Assembly (NCBI GenBank): GCA_002786025.1
Contig: NHNW01000004.1
Coordinates: 930,001-994,000, forward strand
Source of the DNA: Zasmidium citrigriseum
Taxonomy: Eukaryota > Ascomycota > Dothideomycetes > Mycosphaerellales > Mycosphaerellaceae
DNA: 64,000 bases
Direction of reading: 5' to 3'
Positions 15,877 to 26,252 of this stretch are shown in pieces (position 1 is the stretch's first letter; each line of letters begins with the position of its first letter). The translations under genes and the position numbers were made by a program. The notes below the pieces were generated by a model that searched no databases, was not told the DNA's origin, and saw only the letters and a program-made list of their open reading frames with translations.

Positions 15877-16232
15877 TTACGACTGCCCTGGAATGAGGAA
15901 CAGCAGCTGTGAGAAGAGACGTGAAGTCAGGGCGTAGAGAAGCTACTCCGGACCGAGACGGAGCGTAACTTGGAAATCGTGCCAATGTTCGGGTGGAGAG
16001 CAGGTCCAGAAGTAGCTCCAGGATAGACCACTTGTGCCACATGACAGCGCCATGTTTGGAGCCGACATGTCTTGGAGGAAGATGCGTGCCGCACATGGTT
16101 GACAATGCGGAGATAGAGCTTGCCACATGCAGCCTATGGCAATGTGGTTGGTGGAGTAATTGGAGGTGAGGTCGATGCAAAGGATGCGCCGTTCGAAAGC
16201 TTGAAGAGATGCTTGACACTTTCTCGTTCCGA

Positions 16233-16243
16233 CTCGGTCCGAG
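16233..16243. promoter_or_regulatory. Palindrome CTCGGTCCGAG, candidate zinc-cluster factor site
   Basis: A perfect 11-bp inverted repeat with CGG and CCG half sites one base apart, the kind of site bound by dimeric Zn2Cys6 factors. The identical sequence recurs at 20749-20759 upstream of the GH5 gene. It lies about 300 bp from the transporter ATG and 410 bp from the beta-galactosidase ATG. Binding is inferred. Confidence 0.35.
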
Positions 16244-16403
16244 ACCCACATCTGCCCACACCTGGGAGTGACTTCCTCCATGATTGGTCGGGTTGGTCCT
16301 TCTCCTCTTTCCTCCACGCACGCGACTCCAGATGTCCAAACCTACCTTCAAGCCACACCGAGAACACCCACCGGGAATCGAGACCCTGAGATACATACCA
16401 AGG

Positions 16404-16413
16404 TTTATAAAAA
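16404..16413 (+). promoter_or_regulatory. TATA box of the sugar transporter gene
   Basis: TTTATAAAAA on the plus strand, about 130 bp upstream of the ATG at 16538. Confidence 0.5.
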
Positions 16414-16537
16414 CGTGGCCATGGAGTCCCCAGTGATCGGCAAGAGTGCAGACTGGGGAACAGAAAGCCAATCTCTTCATCGCTCCTCCCAAGATCCACC
16501 TTGAGCTTGTCCATTCATCCCCTTGTCCTCCTTCGCC

Positions 16538-18238
16538 ATGGAGTCTGAGAAGACTGAAGTGGTCTACAGCGAGAAGCCCGACACCGTCATCACCAAGGTC
16601 GATGAGGTCGTCAACCTTGCCCAAGATGAGGCTCAGGCCCGTTACTCGCCATGGACGGGGTCTATGTGGCGACTGTACGGTTGTCTGTGGGTGGCATACC
16701 TGTGTGGCTGCCTCAATGGATATGATGGCAGTTTGATGGGTGGTGTCAATGCCATGGACTCGTATCAGCAGTTCTTCAAGCTTGGTCAGGCGAGCTCGGG
16801 CACTGGCCTCGTCTTCGCGATGGTATGGCACAATGAAACATGCGATACCTTGATATGACTGACACCTCATGTTAGTACAACATTGGCTCGATTCCTGCCG
16901 TCTTCTGTACTGGACCTGTCAACGACCTCTTTGGACGACGAGCTGGAATGTTCACCGGCGCTCTCACAGTCATCATCGGGACCTGCGTTCAAGCCACATC
17001 TCGCAACATGGGCCAATTCCTGGCTGGCAGATTCATTCTCGGCTTCGGAGTCTCTTTCTGCTGCGTCTCAGCCCCTTGCTACGTCTCTGAAATGGCACAT
17101 CCCCACTGGCGAGGCACGCTTACAGGCTTCTACAACTGCACATGGTACATTGGTAGCATCATTGCTGGATGGGTCATCGTTGGTGAGTACATCACATCCC
17201 TGGTCAAGTCTTGACTAACACAATCAAGGCTGCGAATACGTCGACTCGACCTATGCATTCCGTATTCCAATCTGGTGCCAGCTCATCACCTCTGTCTTCG
17301 TGGCTGCTGGAGTCTGGTTTCTCCCCGAATCCCCACGATGGTTGATGGCAAACGATCGATACGAAGAGGCAACGAAAGTACTAGCAAAGTACCATGGTGA
17401 AGGCAGCGACAGCCATCCAATCGTTGAGATGCAACTGAAAGAGATGCATCATCAGATCAGCACCGACGCATCAGACAAGAAATGGTGGGATTACCGCGAG
17501 CTGTGGAACACTCATTCCGCAAGACGACGACTGATCTGTGTCATCGGCATGGCAATGTTCGGCCAGCTTTCTGGAAACTCTGCCACTGGCTACTACCTCC
17601 CAGTCATGGCCAAGAACGCTGGCATCGACGACGCCCACACCCAACTGATCCTGAACGCCATCTACCCCATCATCTGCTTCGTTGCAGCTACGATCGGTGC
17701 TCGAATGTGCGATGTCATCGGCAGACGACCACTCCTACTCTACAGCATCGTCTTCTGCAGCGCCTCCTTCCTCGTCATCTTCGGCACGAGCAAGCTCGCC
17801 AACGACGATCCATCCAACACCTCCGCCGCAAACGCCAGCATTGCCTTCATATACGTCTTTGGCATCGTCTTCAGCTTCGGCTGGACGCCTTTGCAGAGCA
17901 TGTACATTGCTGAGACTCTGCCAACGGCCACCCGAGCGAAGGGAACTGCAATGGGCAACCTGGCATCGAACGCTGCTGGCGCTATCAGCAACTATGGTAT
18001 TGGCCCTGGTCTCAACGCTATCGGCTACTACTTCTACTTGGTATTCGTGGGCTGGGATCTCATCGAATGGGGCGTTATGTATATGTTTTTCCCAGAAACT
18101 AAGGACAGAACATTGGAGGAATTGTCGGAGGTATTTGAAGCAAAGAATCCGGTGAAGAAGTCTTTGGAGAAGAGAGGTGCAAACACGGTCTTGAATACCA
18201 TTGGTGTTCATGCGGTGCTCTCGGAGGTGGATGCTTAG
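16538..18238 (+). CDS. MFS sugar transporter, lactose-permease-like
   Basis: Three exons, 16538-16822, 16876-17182 and 17229-18238, join in frame to 533 aa. It belongs to the sugar porter family (12 membrane segments). Visible signatures are [10 protein letters not shown] in the first helix, DLFGRRAGM in loop 2-3, [18 protein letters not shown] at the end of the first half, DVIGRRPLL in the second half, and [11 protein letters not shown] after the last helix. The [10 protein letters not shown] type of first helix is common in the fungal lactose/cellodextrin-type permeases. With the divergent GH2 beta-galactosidase, the likely job is proton-coupled uptake of lactose or another galactoside. The exact sugar cannot be read from sequence. 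The ATG at 16538 is the first in frame and is preceded by a TATA box. Confidence 0.9.
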
Positions 18239-18961
18239 TTGAGGATACTGCAATTTGTTGCAGGTATCTGATCATTGTGTAGATGTTCGAGAGGGTCAGT
18301 ATCGATGTTGGTCGTTGATAGCCACAAGTACCTCCTAGTTCAAGGCAACGATATCGTGAGCTGAAGGCATAATTACTTGACACCTTGGGACTGAATTGCT
18401 CCCCCAAGTACTCAGATATCATTTCGGTCGCTCGTTGATATTGACCACACTGCAGGATGTCTTGTGTCTCGAAGATGGTGTGAGGTAGTGTTGCTGACCA
18501 GGAGTGTCGACTCTGACCGAGGCTTCGTCGCTGATTCAAACTTGTCATCGCATCGAAACACTACAGTTCGCGGCGAATAGACCTATCGCCATGCGTGAAG
18601 ACAGGGGATTCAACTCTCAAATAGAATTTCCAGCAGAATCCGCCTTGCCGACAAGGTCTCGTTCAGCAAGATAGGCCCTAATGTAGCTACTGTCTCTAGC
18701 CGTGCCTAGAGGCTTGCATGTGACACCCCAGGTAAGTGAATGTTCCAAAGACATTCTCGCCTGATTGAGAGCCTCTATGATATCGTTGGCTTCACTGAAT
18801 TCCTGAAGACTTGATGAAGACTAAGAGCCGAAAATTTCCTGTAAGCGGCACCAATGTGAGGAGATGTGAAACGATGATGAATTCTGAAGATCTTCGGCCT
18901 CTGCTAATTCGCATTGCCTTGCCAAACTTCTGTTGTGTCGACTGACTGCCTCTCGATCATC
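18239..18961. other. Convergent intergenic region, no gene seen
   Basis: 3' flanks of the sugar transporter and of the GH5 gene. No repeat or coding frame is supported. Confidence 0.5.
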
Positions 18962-20317
18962 TCAGCGCGACGCCTGTACAAAAGGCTTGACATAGTTATT
19001 AATAACCGTAGAATTCCTCCACCCAGACCAATTGTGATTCAGCAGACCTGTGTCAACTCGTCAGCACAAACCCTCAAACCACCCACTCAAAGGTCGAACT
19101 CACCCCAAGTATCATCACTATCCTGCGTTCCCTCCCGAATATAGTAACTCCCACTCAACGTCCACTGCATCCACCCTCCCGGACCCTTCGGCTGATTGAT
19201 GACAGTATTCTTGATGCACTGCGCATACGCATTGCCACTGCTACCGTCCGTCTGGTCGAAGCCGAACTCGGTCATGACGACGGGTCCGTGGTTGGGACAG
19301 CTGCTGTCGGTGAGGTTCATGGCACAGTAGGCGTTGGTGTAGAGGCCGGGTTGGATTTGGTTGCAGGCTGTGGCGCCGTTTTGGTAGTTGTGGATTTCGT
19401 ATCTGATCCCGAGGTCAGCAAGCTACTACTCCTGTCGAGCTCGAAGATGATACTTACACAATCTTGTTCTTGAAAGCATAAGACGAAGGCGTAAATGTCT
19501 CGCTATTCCAAGTCTGCCGCTGAATGAAATACGTATCATCTGTGTCGAAGTTCTGGCCGGAGAAGAAGATCAAGGGACTCGAGTTGTTATTGTAGATGCC
19601 GTTTGCGGCGGGTATGACATTCTCGATCCACGAGTTCCACGTGTAAGGCTGGGCATTGGCACCCGGCTGTCGTAGTTCGTTCCGCAGAGCGACTGACCCC
19701 AGACCAGTCCAGGATTTGGCGTGATTGGCCATGAAGCCGAGACCTCGCTGCCATTTGGAAACGTCGAAGTAGGCATCACCGAACCATGCGTTGCCGTCTC
19801 CGTTGCCGCAGCACCACTGGGCCTTGGAGACGTGGTTGTCGAGGTGGATCCAGATCTGTTGCTTGGCGAGTTCAGCAGCCACGGCGTCGAAGACTTGGAG
19901 ACGTGTAGTCTGTGCAGTGAAAGATGGGTTGTTCTTCAGGATCTGCTGCAGGACTTCCGGCCCGTTTGTTGATCCCAGAGCGTGGATGAGAGTGTTCTGC
20001 AGTGTTTGGTTCGGACTATCCGCGTAGTAGTCATCGATCATTTCGATGGCATACGTCAAGCGAACCACATTCATTCCAAGACTCTTGACGAAACCGACGA
20101 TGTTGGCGATGGAGTTGTATTGCAGGCCTTCTGGTAGCATGGTGTCTGCTGCCCCAGGCCAGTTGACTCCAGCGTAGACGACCTTGGCTCCAGAAGCTGA
20201 GATGATGTCCCGACCAGAGACGGTGAATGGGGTGTCAGGCCAGGTGGCTCGCTTTGCTGGTGCTCCGAAGCATGTTGATATTGTGGCAAAGCCGGCAATG
20301 ATGGAAGAGGTCTTCAT
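18962..20317 (-). CDS. Secreted glycoside hydrolase family 5 (cellulase fold)
   Basis: Three exons, 19458-20317, 19104-19402 and 18962-19047, give 414 aa. The joins restore KIVYEIHNY and TWGLLNHNW. A signal peptide (MKTSSIIAGFATISTCFGAP) is followed by a likely Lys-Arg pro-site (AKRATW). GH5 features: VVYAGVNWPGAADTM at the start of the barrel, WIHLDNHVSKAQWCC with the conserved Asn-His, acid/base E214 in LRNELRQP, and nucleophile E332 in VVMTEFGFDQ. The C-terminus ends in an aromatic stretch (NHNWSGWRNST). The enzyme should act outside the cell on a beta-linked plant or fungal polysaccharide; the substrate within GH5 is not certain. A TATAAAG box lies about 70 bp upstream, and the CTCGGTCCGAG palindrome lies further upstream at 20749. 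Confidence 0.9.
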
Positions 20318-20387
20318 GTCGACTGCTCGATGAAGAGATCTAAGATGGATGACGGCTTTGGATATTGAATGGTGGTGAGTAAGACAT

Positions 20388-20394
20388 CTTTATA
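20388..20394 (-). promoter_or_regulatory. TATA box of the GH5 gene
   Basis: TATAAAG on the minus strand, about 71 bp upstream of the ATG at 20317. Confidence 0.45.
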
Positions 20395-20748
20395 GCTGCC
20401 ATATCCTCGAAGTTGGCCATGTTCCAGAGAGATGTTGGCCGGGAAGTGGGCGTGGCTGTTCTCTACGAAGCCGCGGTCTCCTTGTAGGAGTGAAGTTGTA
20501 CTCTTCTCCATTTGACTGCATCTCCGCATTCCTCCACACTTCCCCAGATCGAAGCTGCATTAGCACAGATCCAGTGCGGCAAGTCTGCAGAGGACTATTC
20601 GCGGAAAATTCTTCGAGTGTGTCGCGTGACTGTAGAAGGAGCTGCGAAATGAAAGAGTAAGATACTTTGGCGTTCAAGACAACCGTGCTAGGAAGGAGCT
20701 CTCGATTTTAGCGTCGTTGCTCCACACGAAGGAGAGTATCAAGTCCGT

Positions 20749-20759
20749 CTCGGTCCGAG
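20749..20759. promoter_or_regulatory. Second copy of palindrome CTCGGTCCGAG
   Basis: Identical to the site at 16233-16243 in the lactose-type promoter. It lies about 430 bp upstream of the GH5 start codon. A shared zinc-cluster regulator is possible but unproven. Confidence 0.33.
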
Positions 20760-21034
20760 CAGCATCGAAGAGAAGACATTTCATTTACGCTCAGCTCCCA
20801 TGAGTCCGCAGTGTGGCCTCTGTGGTCGATGTTCTCACGCTCTGTAGTCGCTGTTCTCATCAGTGTGGCAGAATTGCTGTCGCGTCGGCCCACTGCGAAG
20901 ACCTGGCACCAGCTTAAAAGGTAGTACAGCTGAGGAGGATGTGCAGGGGATGAGCGAGAGCGGACAAGACGATAGTAATTGCACGCCTCCGATCTCTAGG
21001 GGTACATGTCATGGCCGATTTGCCCATGAGCGTC

Positions 21035-22579
21035 TCATTTTACGTGCCACGCGTCCATTGTGGAGACTATTTCGGACATCAAGCCTTCGATTGAGATAGA
21101 CTTCTCTGGGATAACGGCGGTAGGCGTAGAGTCTGTGACCACTCTCAACATAGGTCGCTCGTGCTGATTAGGAGTCTTTGCACGATGAGTATTGACCCGA
21201 AGCTGCAACGGCGTCACAGTCAAGGCAACGGTCGCCGTTGGCGTAGATGCTGGTTGCATCGCACCCGAAGTTCGAGCAGCGGTACACTTCTGGCACTTCT
21301 GGCCTGCACAACGGCTGTGGAAAAGCGATGTGCAGCCCATGCTCTCGCATCGTGTAGTTGGGCTTCCGTTGTAGATGATGCCGTGGCAATACGCACAGAA
21401 CTCGAGGTGCGATGGAGACACCGTCTTTCCAAGTCGTGACTGCGGCAGCCACCGTCCCAGTTCCTTGGGTTCAATCTGCTCAGGCCCAGGTGATCTTGGC
21501 GTGGATGGGAAGGAGCTGTTATTTGGCTTGACCCTCAGCGGGGAGGCTGGATTGGCCAGTCTTCGCTTCGCCATCGCATTGTCAGTCCTGGTCCGTAAGA
21601 CATTGTCAAGGGCCTGCTTCGTCTCAGCCCACAGCACTTCCTTCCGGACACGAGCCTCTCCCAGGTTAGAAATCCTCGCGGGTGCGGCGTCCGAGCGGTT
21701 CGCGGCGAGATCTTCGGCATCATGGCCGTGAGGCGCGCCCTGGTATCCGGGATATGGAATCATATCTTGACCTTGCTGCTCCTTCTCCCGGATCAGTCTC
21801 TGCAGTCTTCTCCAAGCAGCTTCGCCTTCCCCGTAGATAGGTGCCATGAAAATGTCGCAAATGCCCAACAAGCAGTATGCTCTGTCCTCAGGGCGGGTTG
21901 TAATCCTTCTACTCAGCCAGGCGATCTTCTCCTTGATGTCTTTGTCTTTTGCGTTTGAATAAGTACGGATGACATCCAGTGGTATTCTGGTGATGCGAGA
22001 CAATACGAAGTCGAGCCTTTGGCCGAACCCACGGCAGACAACATTGCAGAGCGGCTTGTCATAGCCGCATTTGTGGCCAAGCACCTCCCAATCCTTGGTC
22101 ATAAAGACAACGATGCCGGGAGCCAGTAACTCTTGCAACGTCCAGCCCCGGGAGAACCATTCACTCTGCATGAAGTCCAGCATTGCGCCTTGATAGTCGC
22201 GGATGGATCGAACATCCTGCAAGTATGCGTAGCACACCGCCGCCCCGCGATACCAACGGAACATGGAATTGATGGCTTCTGAAAGTTCCACGCTGTCGGT
22301 CTTGTCGATGCATGCAGTATCTATCCAGAGCCAGTCGCAGCTAAGGTGGAAGCCCAAAGCGGTCCAGGCCGGCGACTGGATGACTCGCCCATTCATAGTC
22401 ATAGTGAGACGGCAGAAGTCCTCGACCTTCTTGCGTCCGGGAGACTGAGCATCTTCGCCTGCGCGGAAGCGTCTGTACGTTGTTTCGGAGAAATTCCAGC
22501 GATGTGATGCGATGGCATACGGTGGAGGATCTACCCAAAAGTCCTGAAACTTGAGAGTGCGCACATTAAGTAGCCTCAT
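21035..22579 (-). CDS. HET-domain protein with C-terminal C4HC3 zinc motif
   Basis: Single exon, 514 aa. The open frame extends upstream of 22579, but the first ATG gives MRLLNVRTLKFQDF, the usual start of HET proteins. HET-domain blocks are in order: YAIASHRW (residues about 20-27), CDWLWIDTACIDKTDSVELSEAINSMFRWYRGA, WFSRGWTLQELLAP, and RPEDRAYCLLGICDIFMAPIYGEGEAAWRRL near residue 270. HET domains trigger cell death on non-self recognition in hyphal fusion, or on effector sensing. The C-terminal third is Ser/Pro-rich and carries a cysteine-histidine cluster around residues 385-425 (C-x2-C, C-x4-C, H-x2-C, C-x2-C), a C4HC3 pattern as in PHD or RINGv fingers. Which kind of finger is not settled; ubiquitin-ligase activity would be speculation. 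Confidence 0.85.
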   Translation of the reverse strand: MRLLNVRTLKFQDFWVDPPPYAIASHRWNFSETTYRRFRAGEDAQSPGRKKVEDFCRLTMTMNGRVIQSPAWTALGFHLSCDWLWIDTACIDKTDSVELSEAINSMFRWYRGAAVCYAYLQDVRSIRDYQGAMLDFMQSEWFSRGWTLQELLAPGIVVFMTKDWEVLGHKCGYDKPLCNVVCRGFGQRLDFVLSRITRIPLDVIRTYSNAKDKDIKEKIAWLSRRITTRPEDRAYCLLGICDIFMAPIYGEGEAAWRRLQRLIREKEQQGQDMIPYPGYQGAPHGHDAEDLAANRSDAAPARISNLGEARVRKEVLWAETKQALDNVLRTRTDNAMAKRRLANPASPLRVKPNNSSFPSTPRSPGPEQIEPKELGRWLPQSRLGKTVSPSHLEFCAYCHGIIYNGSPTTRCESMGCTSLFHSRCAGQKCQKCTAARTSGAMQPASTPTATVALTVTPLQLRVNTHRAKTPNQHERPMLRVVTDSTPTAVIPEKSISIEGLMSEIVSTMDAWHVK

Positions 22580-22894
22580 GGCGCTGTCTCGACGTCGAGA
22601 TATGCGAATCTGAGGACAATAGGAGCGGATGGAGGCGGCCCGATTGGTTTCGCTGTCAAGGAGAGACGGATCTGCAAAGGACTCGCGACTTGTGTCCCAA
22701 TCGCGGTCGACCGGCGTCACCTATAGCGGAGAATCTTCATGATGGATCGAGAAGGTGAGGTGAAAGATTTGAGGGCGAGAGCGCGCGGTGGTGGTGGTAC
22801 CACTCGCATTGCGCCTCCTGCGCCATCTTCCGCAGGGCGGCCTCCCAGAAGCTTGATCATCACTCCGAGACAACGTTTCATCGAACTCGTCGAT

Positions 22895-23251
22895 TTATAA
22901 AGCGGGACATGGATCCGAGGTGCCGGATACCATACAAGAGATGAATGCTGAAAGATGCGTGAGGCAAAGGAGAGATGAGGTCGAGGTTGAGGTTGAGGTG
23001 TAGGCGGTTGCAATGGGACGCGAGACTGGCGCGTCGTCGCGCTCCCTGGTCGGCTTGATTTCAGAAAAGGGGATATCGACGTATTGACAAAGTGCCCGAG
23101 GTGGGATAGAACTAGCGCAGAATTCACAGGTATCGATGCACACCTCGGGCAGTTCCACGTCGCTACAAAAACAACTATGCGTCGCCATGCTCTTGAAGGC
23201 TTCAACACAGCTCTCGCATCGACAGTGGATGGACACGGCACCCTGATTCAT
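22895..23251 (-). CDS. Possible small cysteine-rich protein (doubtful)
   Basis: From the ATG at 23251 the minus strand stays open for 118 codons. The first 60 residues carry nine cysteines in spaced groups (C-x-C-x2-C, C-x-C, C-x3-C-x2-C, C), which could bind zinc. The rest is low-complexity Thr/Ser-rich sequence. The start codon overlaps the start codon of the Zn2Cys6 gene on the other strand (both inside one CATG). I know no such family. It may be a chance frame in the promoter between that gene and the HET gene. Confidence 0.22.
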   Translation of the reverse strand: MNQGAVSIHCRCESCVEAFKSMATHSCFCSDVELPEVCIDTCEFCASSIPPRALCQYVDIPFSEIKPTRERDDAPVSRPIATAYTSTSTSTSSLLCLTHLSAFISCMVSGTSDPCPAL

Positions 23252-23897
23252 GCCTCCCACGGTCTCGCACCCGCAAGGCATCCAGAAGCGATGCTCCCAA
23301 GCGTGTGACAGCTGCAAGCGAAAGAAAGACCGTTGCGATGGCCGACGTCCATGTGGCCGGTGTGCGAGGCGGAAAGATTCATGTCGTTACAGCGATGTGT
23401 CGGCCAAAGAGCTGACTGCTCAAAGCCGTCGAGCTACGAACGACTCTATGCAGTTAACCAAATCGCCACCTCCAGCATACGATGCGCCTGTACCTCAAGC
23501 AGCACGATTCTTGAGCCACGGATCAGGCTGGTACAATTATATCGAGAACTCAGCTAGTCCGTATTTCATGCAGAGCGTGAAGCTGGTGGTTGAGTTAGTG
23601 CTGGGAGACTGCGAGTTTACCAAGGTTGAGAGGACGACAACACTGCAAGTGATGTATAGGCCCTCCCAGTCAAGTAATCACTCGACCTCCGAAACTGCGT
23701 TTATTGTTCCAATTTACGCCGAGCTTTTGGCAAAGAGATACCTGGTGGCAACAGGTAGTCTACTGGACCTTTTGGATGCTGAAAGTCCCATTCACGACGC
23801 ACGACGATTGACCGAAGCCAAGCCCGCGATCAAAATCGACCAGTGCCTCATACTGCTCGTCCCGCCTGTCCAGGCCATCAGTCTTTCTGCTGGCTAG
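23250..23897 (+). CDS. Short Zn2Cys6 zinc-cluster protein
   Basis: A 215-aa open frame begins with a complete Gal4-type cluster just after the start: CDSCKRKKDRC, then CGRC and a final Cys, spacing C-x2-C-x6-C-x5-C-x2-C-x6-C with the basic stretch KRKK. The following 150 aa are not a recognisable fungal-specific transcription factor (middle homology) domain. Most Zn2Cys6 regulators are 500-800 aa, so this is either a genuinely short factor or a truncated one. The frame stops 126 bp before the convergent MFS gene, leaving no room for a longer C-terminus. Its place at the edge of the A-T-R cluster makes it the natural candidate for a pathway regulator, though a truncated form might lack an activation domain. 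Confidence 0.62.
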   Translation: MPPTVSHPQGIQKRCSQACDSCKRKKDRCDGRRPCGRCARRKDSCRYSDVSAKELTAQSRRATNDSMQLTKSPPPAYDAPVPQAARFLSHGSGWYNYIENSASPYFMQSVKLVVELVLGDCEFTKVERTTTLQVMYRPSQSSNHSTSETAFIVPIYAELLAKRYLVATGSLLDLLDAESPIHDARRLTEAKPAIKIDQCLILLVPPVQAISLSAG

Positions 23898-24022
23898 CAG
23901 ATCAAGAAACGGAGACCAGGTGAAATCCTTACCTTCCAGTGTTGCGTGCGTGTAGTTAGGCACCGACCTTGGCCACCATTTCCTGTGTATCCATGCCATG
24001 CAATCCATTTCATGCCACGGTA

Positions 24023-25635
24023 CTACCTATACTTGAACACGAAGTACAGCGCTATCACGATGGCCAGGCCATCCAGCCCGATCCCCAAGTACCAGGCTCC
24101 CCTATAAGCCTGCAGCGTGCTCTTCCCCGATTCATTGAGATAACGCACAATGGTCCCAGCAATCCCCAACCCCAACGAGATACTGTAATTGACCACCGTA
24201 TTCACAAGCGAAGAAGCGATCCCCTGGTCATGCTTCGGTGTGCTATTACTCAAAATGATAGTTCCGCTCGGGAAACTGGCATCCAGACCCCACGGCATGA
24301 CGATGATCGAGACGAAAGTCTGTGCCCAGTACGTCTGCTCAACCGGCGCCGTGGCGATCAGGATTTGACCAGTCAAGAAGAAGAGCGTGGCGATGAGCAA
24401 GACATAGGACACTTTCACCTTCGAAAGCAAGAATCCAGTCGCGACAGCTGCGCAGAGTCCAGAGATGGCAACAGGGGAGTTCTGTGCGCACGCAGCAAGA
24501 GCAGAGTAACCGCGGAGATTCTCGATCAGACGCCAGAGGTAGTAGACCCAGATGCCAAAGCTGCCCCAGCCAGCCGCCACGACGGCGAGGGCAAGCGCCG
24601 CTTCGCCTTTGAAGCCGTCAAGAGGGACCAGCGGGTTCTTGGAGACTTTGATCTCAACGATGGCGAAAGCCGCGAACAGCAAGATGCCGACAATGAGAAG
24701 GACGTAAGTGTAGACCGTCGACCAGCCAACGACCGCAGCCTGATTCCATGCGAAGTTGAAAAGGATCAACCCGCCGACCCCGGTAACGCAGCCCAGGAAA
24801 TCAAACTCGCTGATTTTGACTGGACGAGTCTCATCGGCCGGGATGATAGCCCATGCCAGGAAGATCATGAAGACACAAGTAATGGCGAGAGCATAGAACG
24901 CCCAGGGCCACCAAGCCAGCTGTGCGAAGATGGAAGAGAAGACCGCCCCGACCGTCCAGCCCGTCGGTGCTGCTGCTCCGAACAGCGCAAAGATCATGTT
25001 CTTCCTCGGACTGGCGCCATACATGCGTCCCACCAGAGCAAGGGCGTTGGGGACCAGTAAAGCACACCCAATGCCCTGGAATCCGCGAGCCACGCTGAAG
25101 AGGATGTCGCCGCTGTAGACCGCCACACCCGCGATGACAGACCAGACGGCGTACCAGGCGAAGCCCAGCATGTAGAGGTTGCGGTGGCCGTACATGTCTC
25201 CCAGACGGCCGGCAGGCAGGATGAAAGTTCCGACTGTCAGGCTGAATGCCGCAGGGTACCAGCTTAGCTTTGCTTCATCCGTGACGCCGAAATTTCTGTG
25301 GTGCGATTCTTTTATCAGCTCTGATTTTCTGGATGTGCGGTTGCTCTCACTTACCGCCCAATGATATCCAGAGGTGCGATCGACTGCGCCAACCCCGCCA
25401 GCGATAGGAACTGGGCCATGCATATCACAACGATGAAAGCCACCTCGTGCAGTGGAGAGAACGGAGGAGCCGGTGCCTCGTCGTGTTCTTCCGTTTGGTG
25501 TCCTTCTCTTGCTATCTCGTCGACATCGCTCGGTGCGGGCTTCTCATCGCCTAGACTTTCTCGTCCTGCGCCATCTTCGCTGCGTTTGGATGTCCTCGCA
25601 TCGACGGTAGTGCCACTTTCCGATCGTGAAGCCAT
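24023..25635 (-). CDS. MFS transporter, DHA2-type (14 membrane segments)
   Basis: Exons 25355-25635 and 24023-25295 are joined across a 59-bp intron, restoring LDIIGRNFGVTDEA; 517 aa. The N-terminal 70 aa are hydrophilic and acidic. About 14 hydrophobic segments follow. Family signatures are SWYPAAFSLTVGTFILPAGRLGDMYGHR (loop 2-3 motif A, GRLGDMYGHR) and VARGFQGIGCALLVPNALAL (motif C-like). It resembles the fungal DHA2 branch that includes aminotriazole/boron exporters and low-affinity ammonium carriers. Divergent by 617 bp from the A-T-R reductase, it may export the cluster product or protect against it. The first in-frame ATG is at 25635. Confidence 0.88.
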
Positions 25636-26252
25636 TCGACGTCGAGGGTCTGGGTGATACGCTGGATACAGAAAGGGTGTCGAAGACGAGAAAGGAACGA
25701 CGTGGAATGTTTGGTGGTGATTAGAACGACGGAGTGTAGCCTTCACATCGGTTTACCTACTGACTTAGTCTCGATCGTCATCGCATCACGATCATGGTGC
25801 ATCGCTATGATGACGAGACCTCGGAATTTTTGTGAAGGGTATCTTTGGGTCGACGCGAATCACAGACGGTTTCGTATTGCTCTCCACAGTGCGGCTGGGA
25901 CCCCAATGGCTCCTGTACACAGGCTCCCTGATGTGGCAAGCGCACTCACCGAAAAGGGTTTCTCCAAAACTTTGTCGGATTGGATGGGCTGGAGATGGTG
26001 GGTATTATACTCACCACAAGCCCCACAAATCCCTATCACTCTACCGCTCAACACTCGATTGAGAGCGAGCACGAAGAGGTTGAATGATGTTCGCTGACGC
26101 CATCCTGCACCGTGCTTGTTTAGGCTTCTGGTCCAAAGTCAGCGACTGCATAGGATGATCTGTCGTCAGAGTCAGTAGCGTCTCGATATGTTTATCATTT
26201 TCATGCGGGAGGCACAAGGCCTATCCGTCGAGATTCTTCAAACCAGAGTGCG
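25636..26252. promoter_or_regulatory. Divergent promoter of MFS exporter and A-T-R reductase
   Basis: 617 bp between outward-facing start codons. No clear TATA box or long palindrome was found by eye. The arrangement suggests joint control. Confidence 0.5.

Larger units (their letters stand above)
20318..21034. promoter_or_regulatory. Intergenic region upstream of GH5 and 3' of the HET gene
   Basis: Contains the TATA box at 20388 and the palindrome at 20749 described separately. No coding frame is supported. Confidence 0.45.

Noticed and set aside
23969..25060. 363-codon plus-strand frame, Arg/Asp-rich
   Set aside because: Antisense shadow of the MFS transporter, with composition typical of the reverse of hydrophobic codons.
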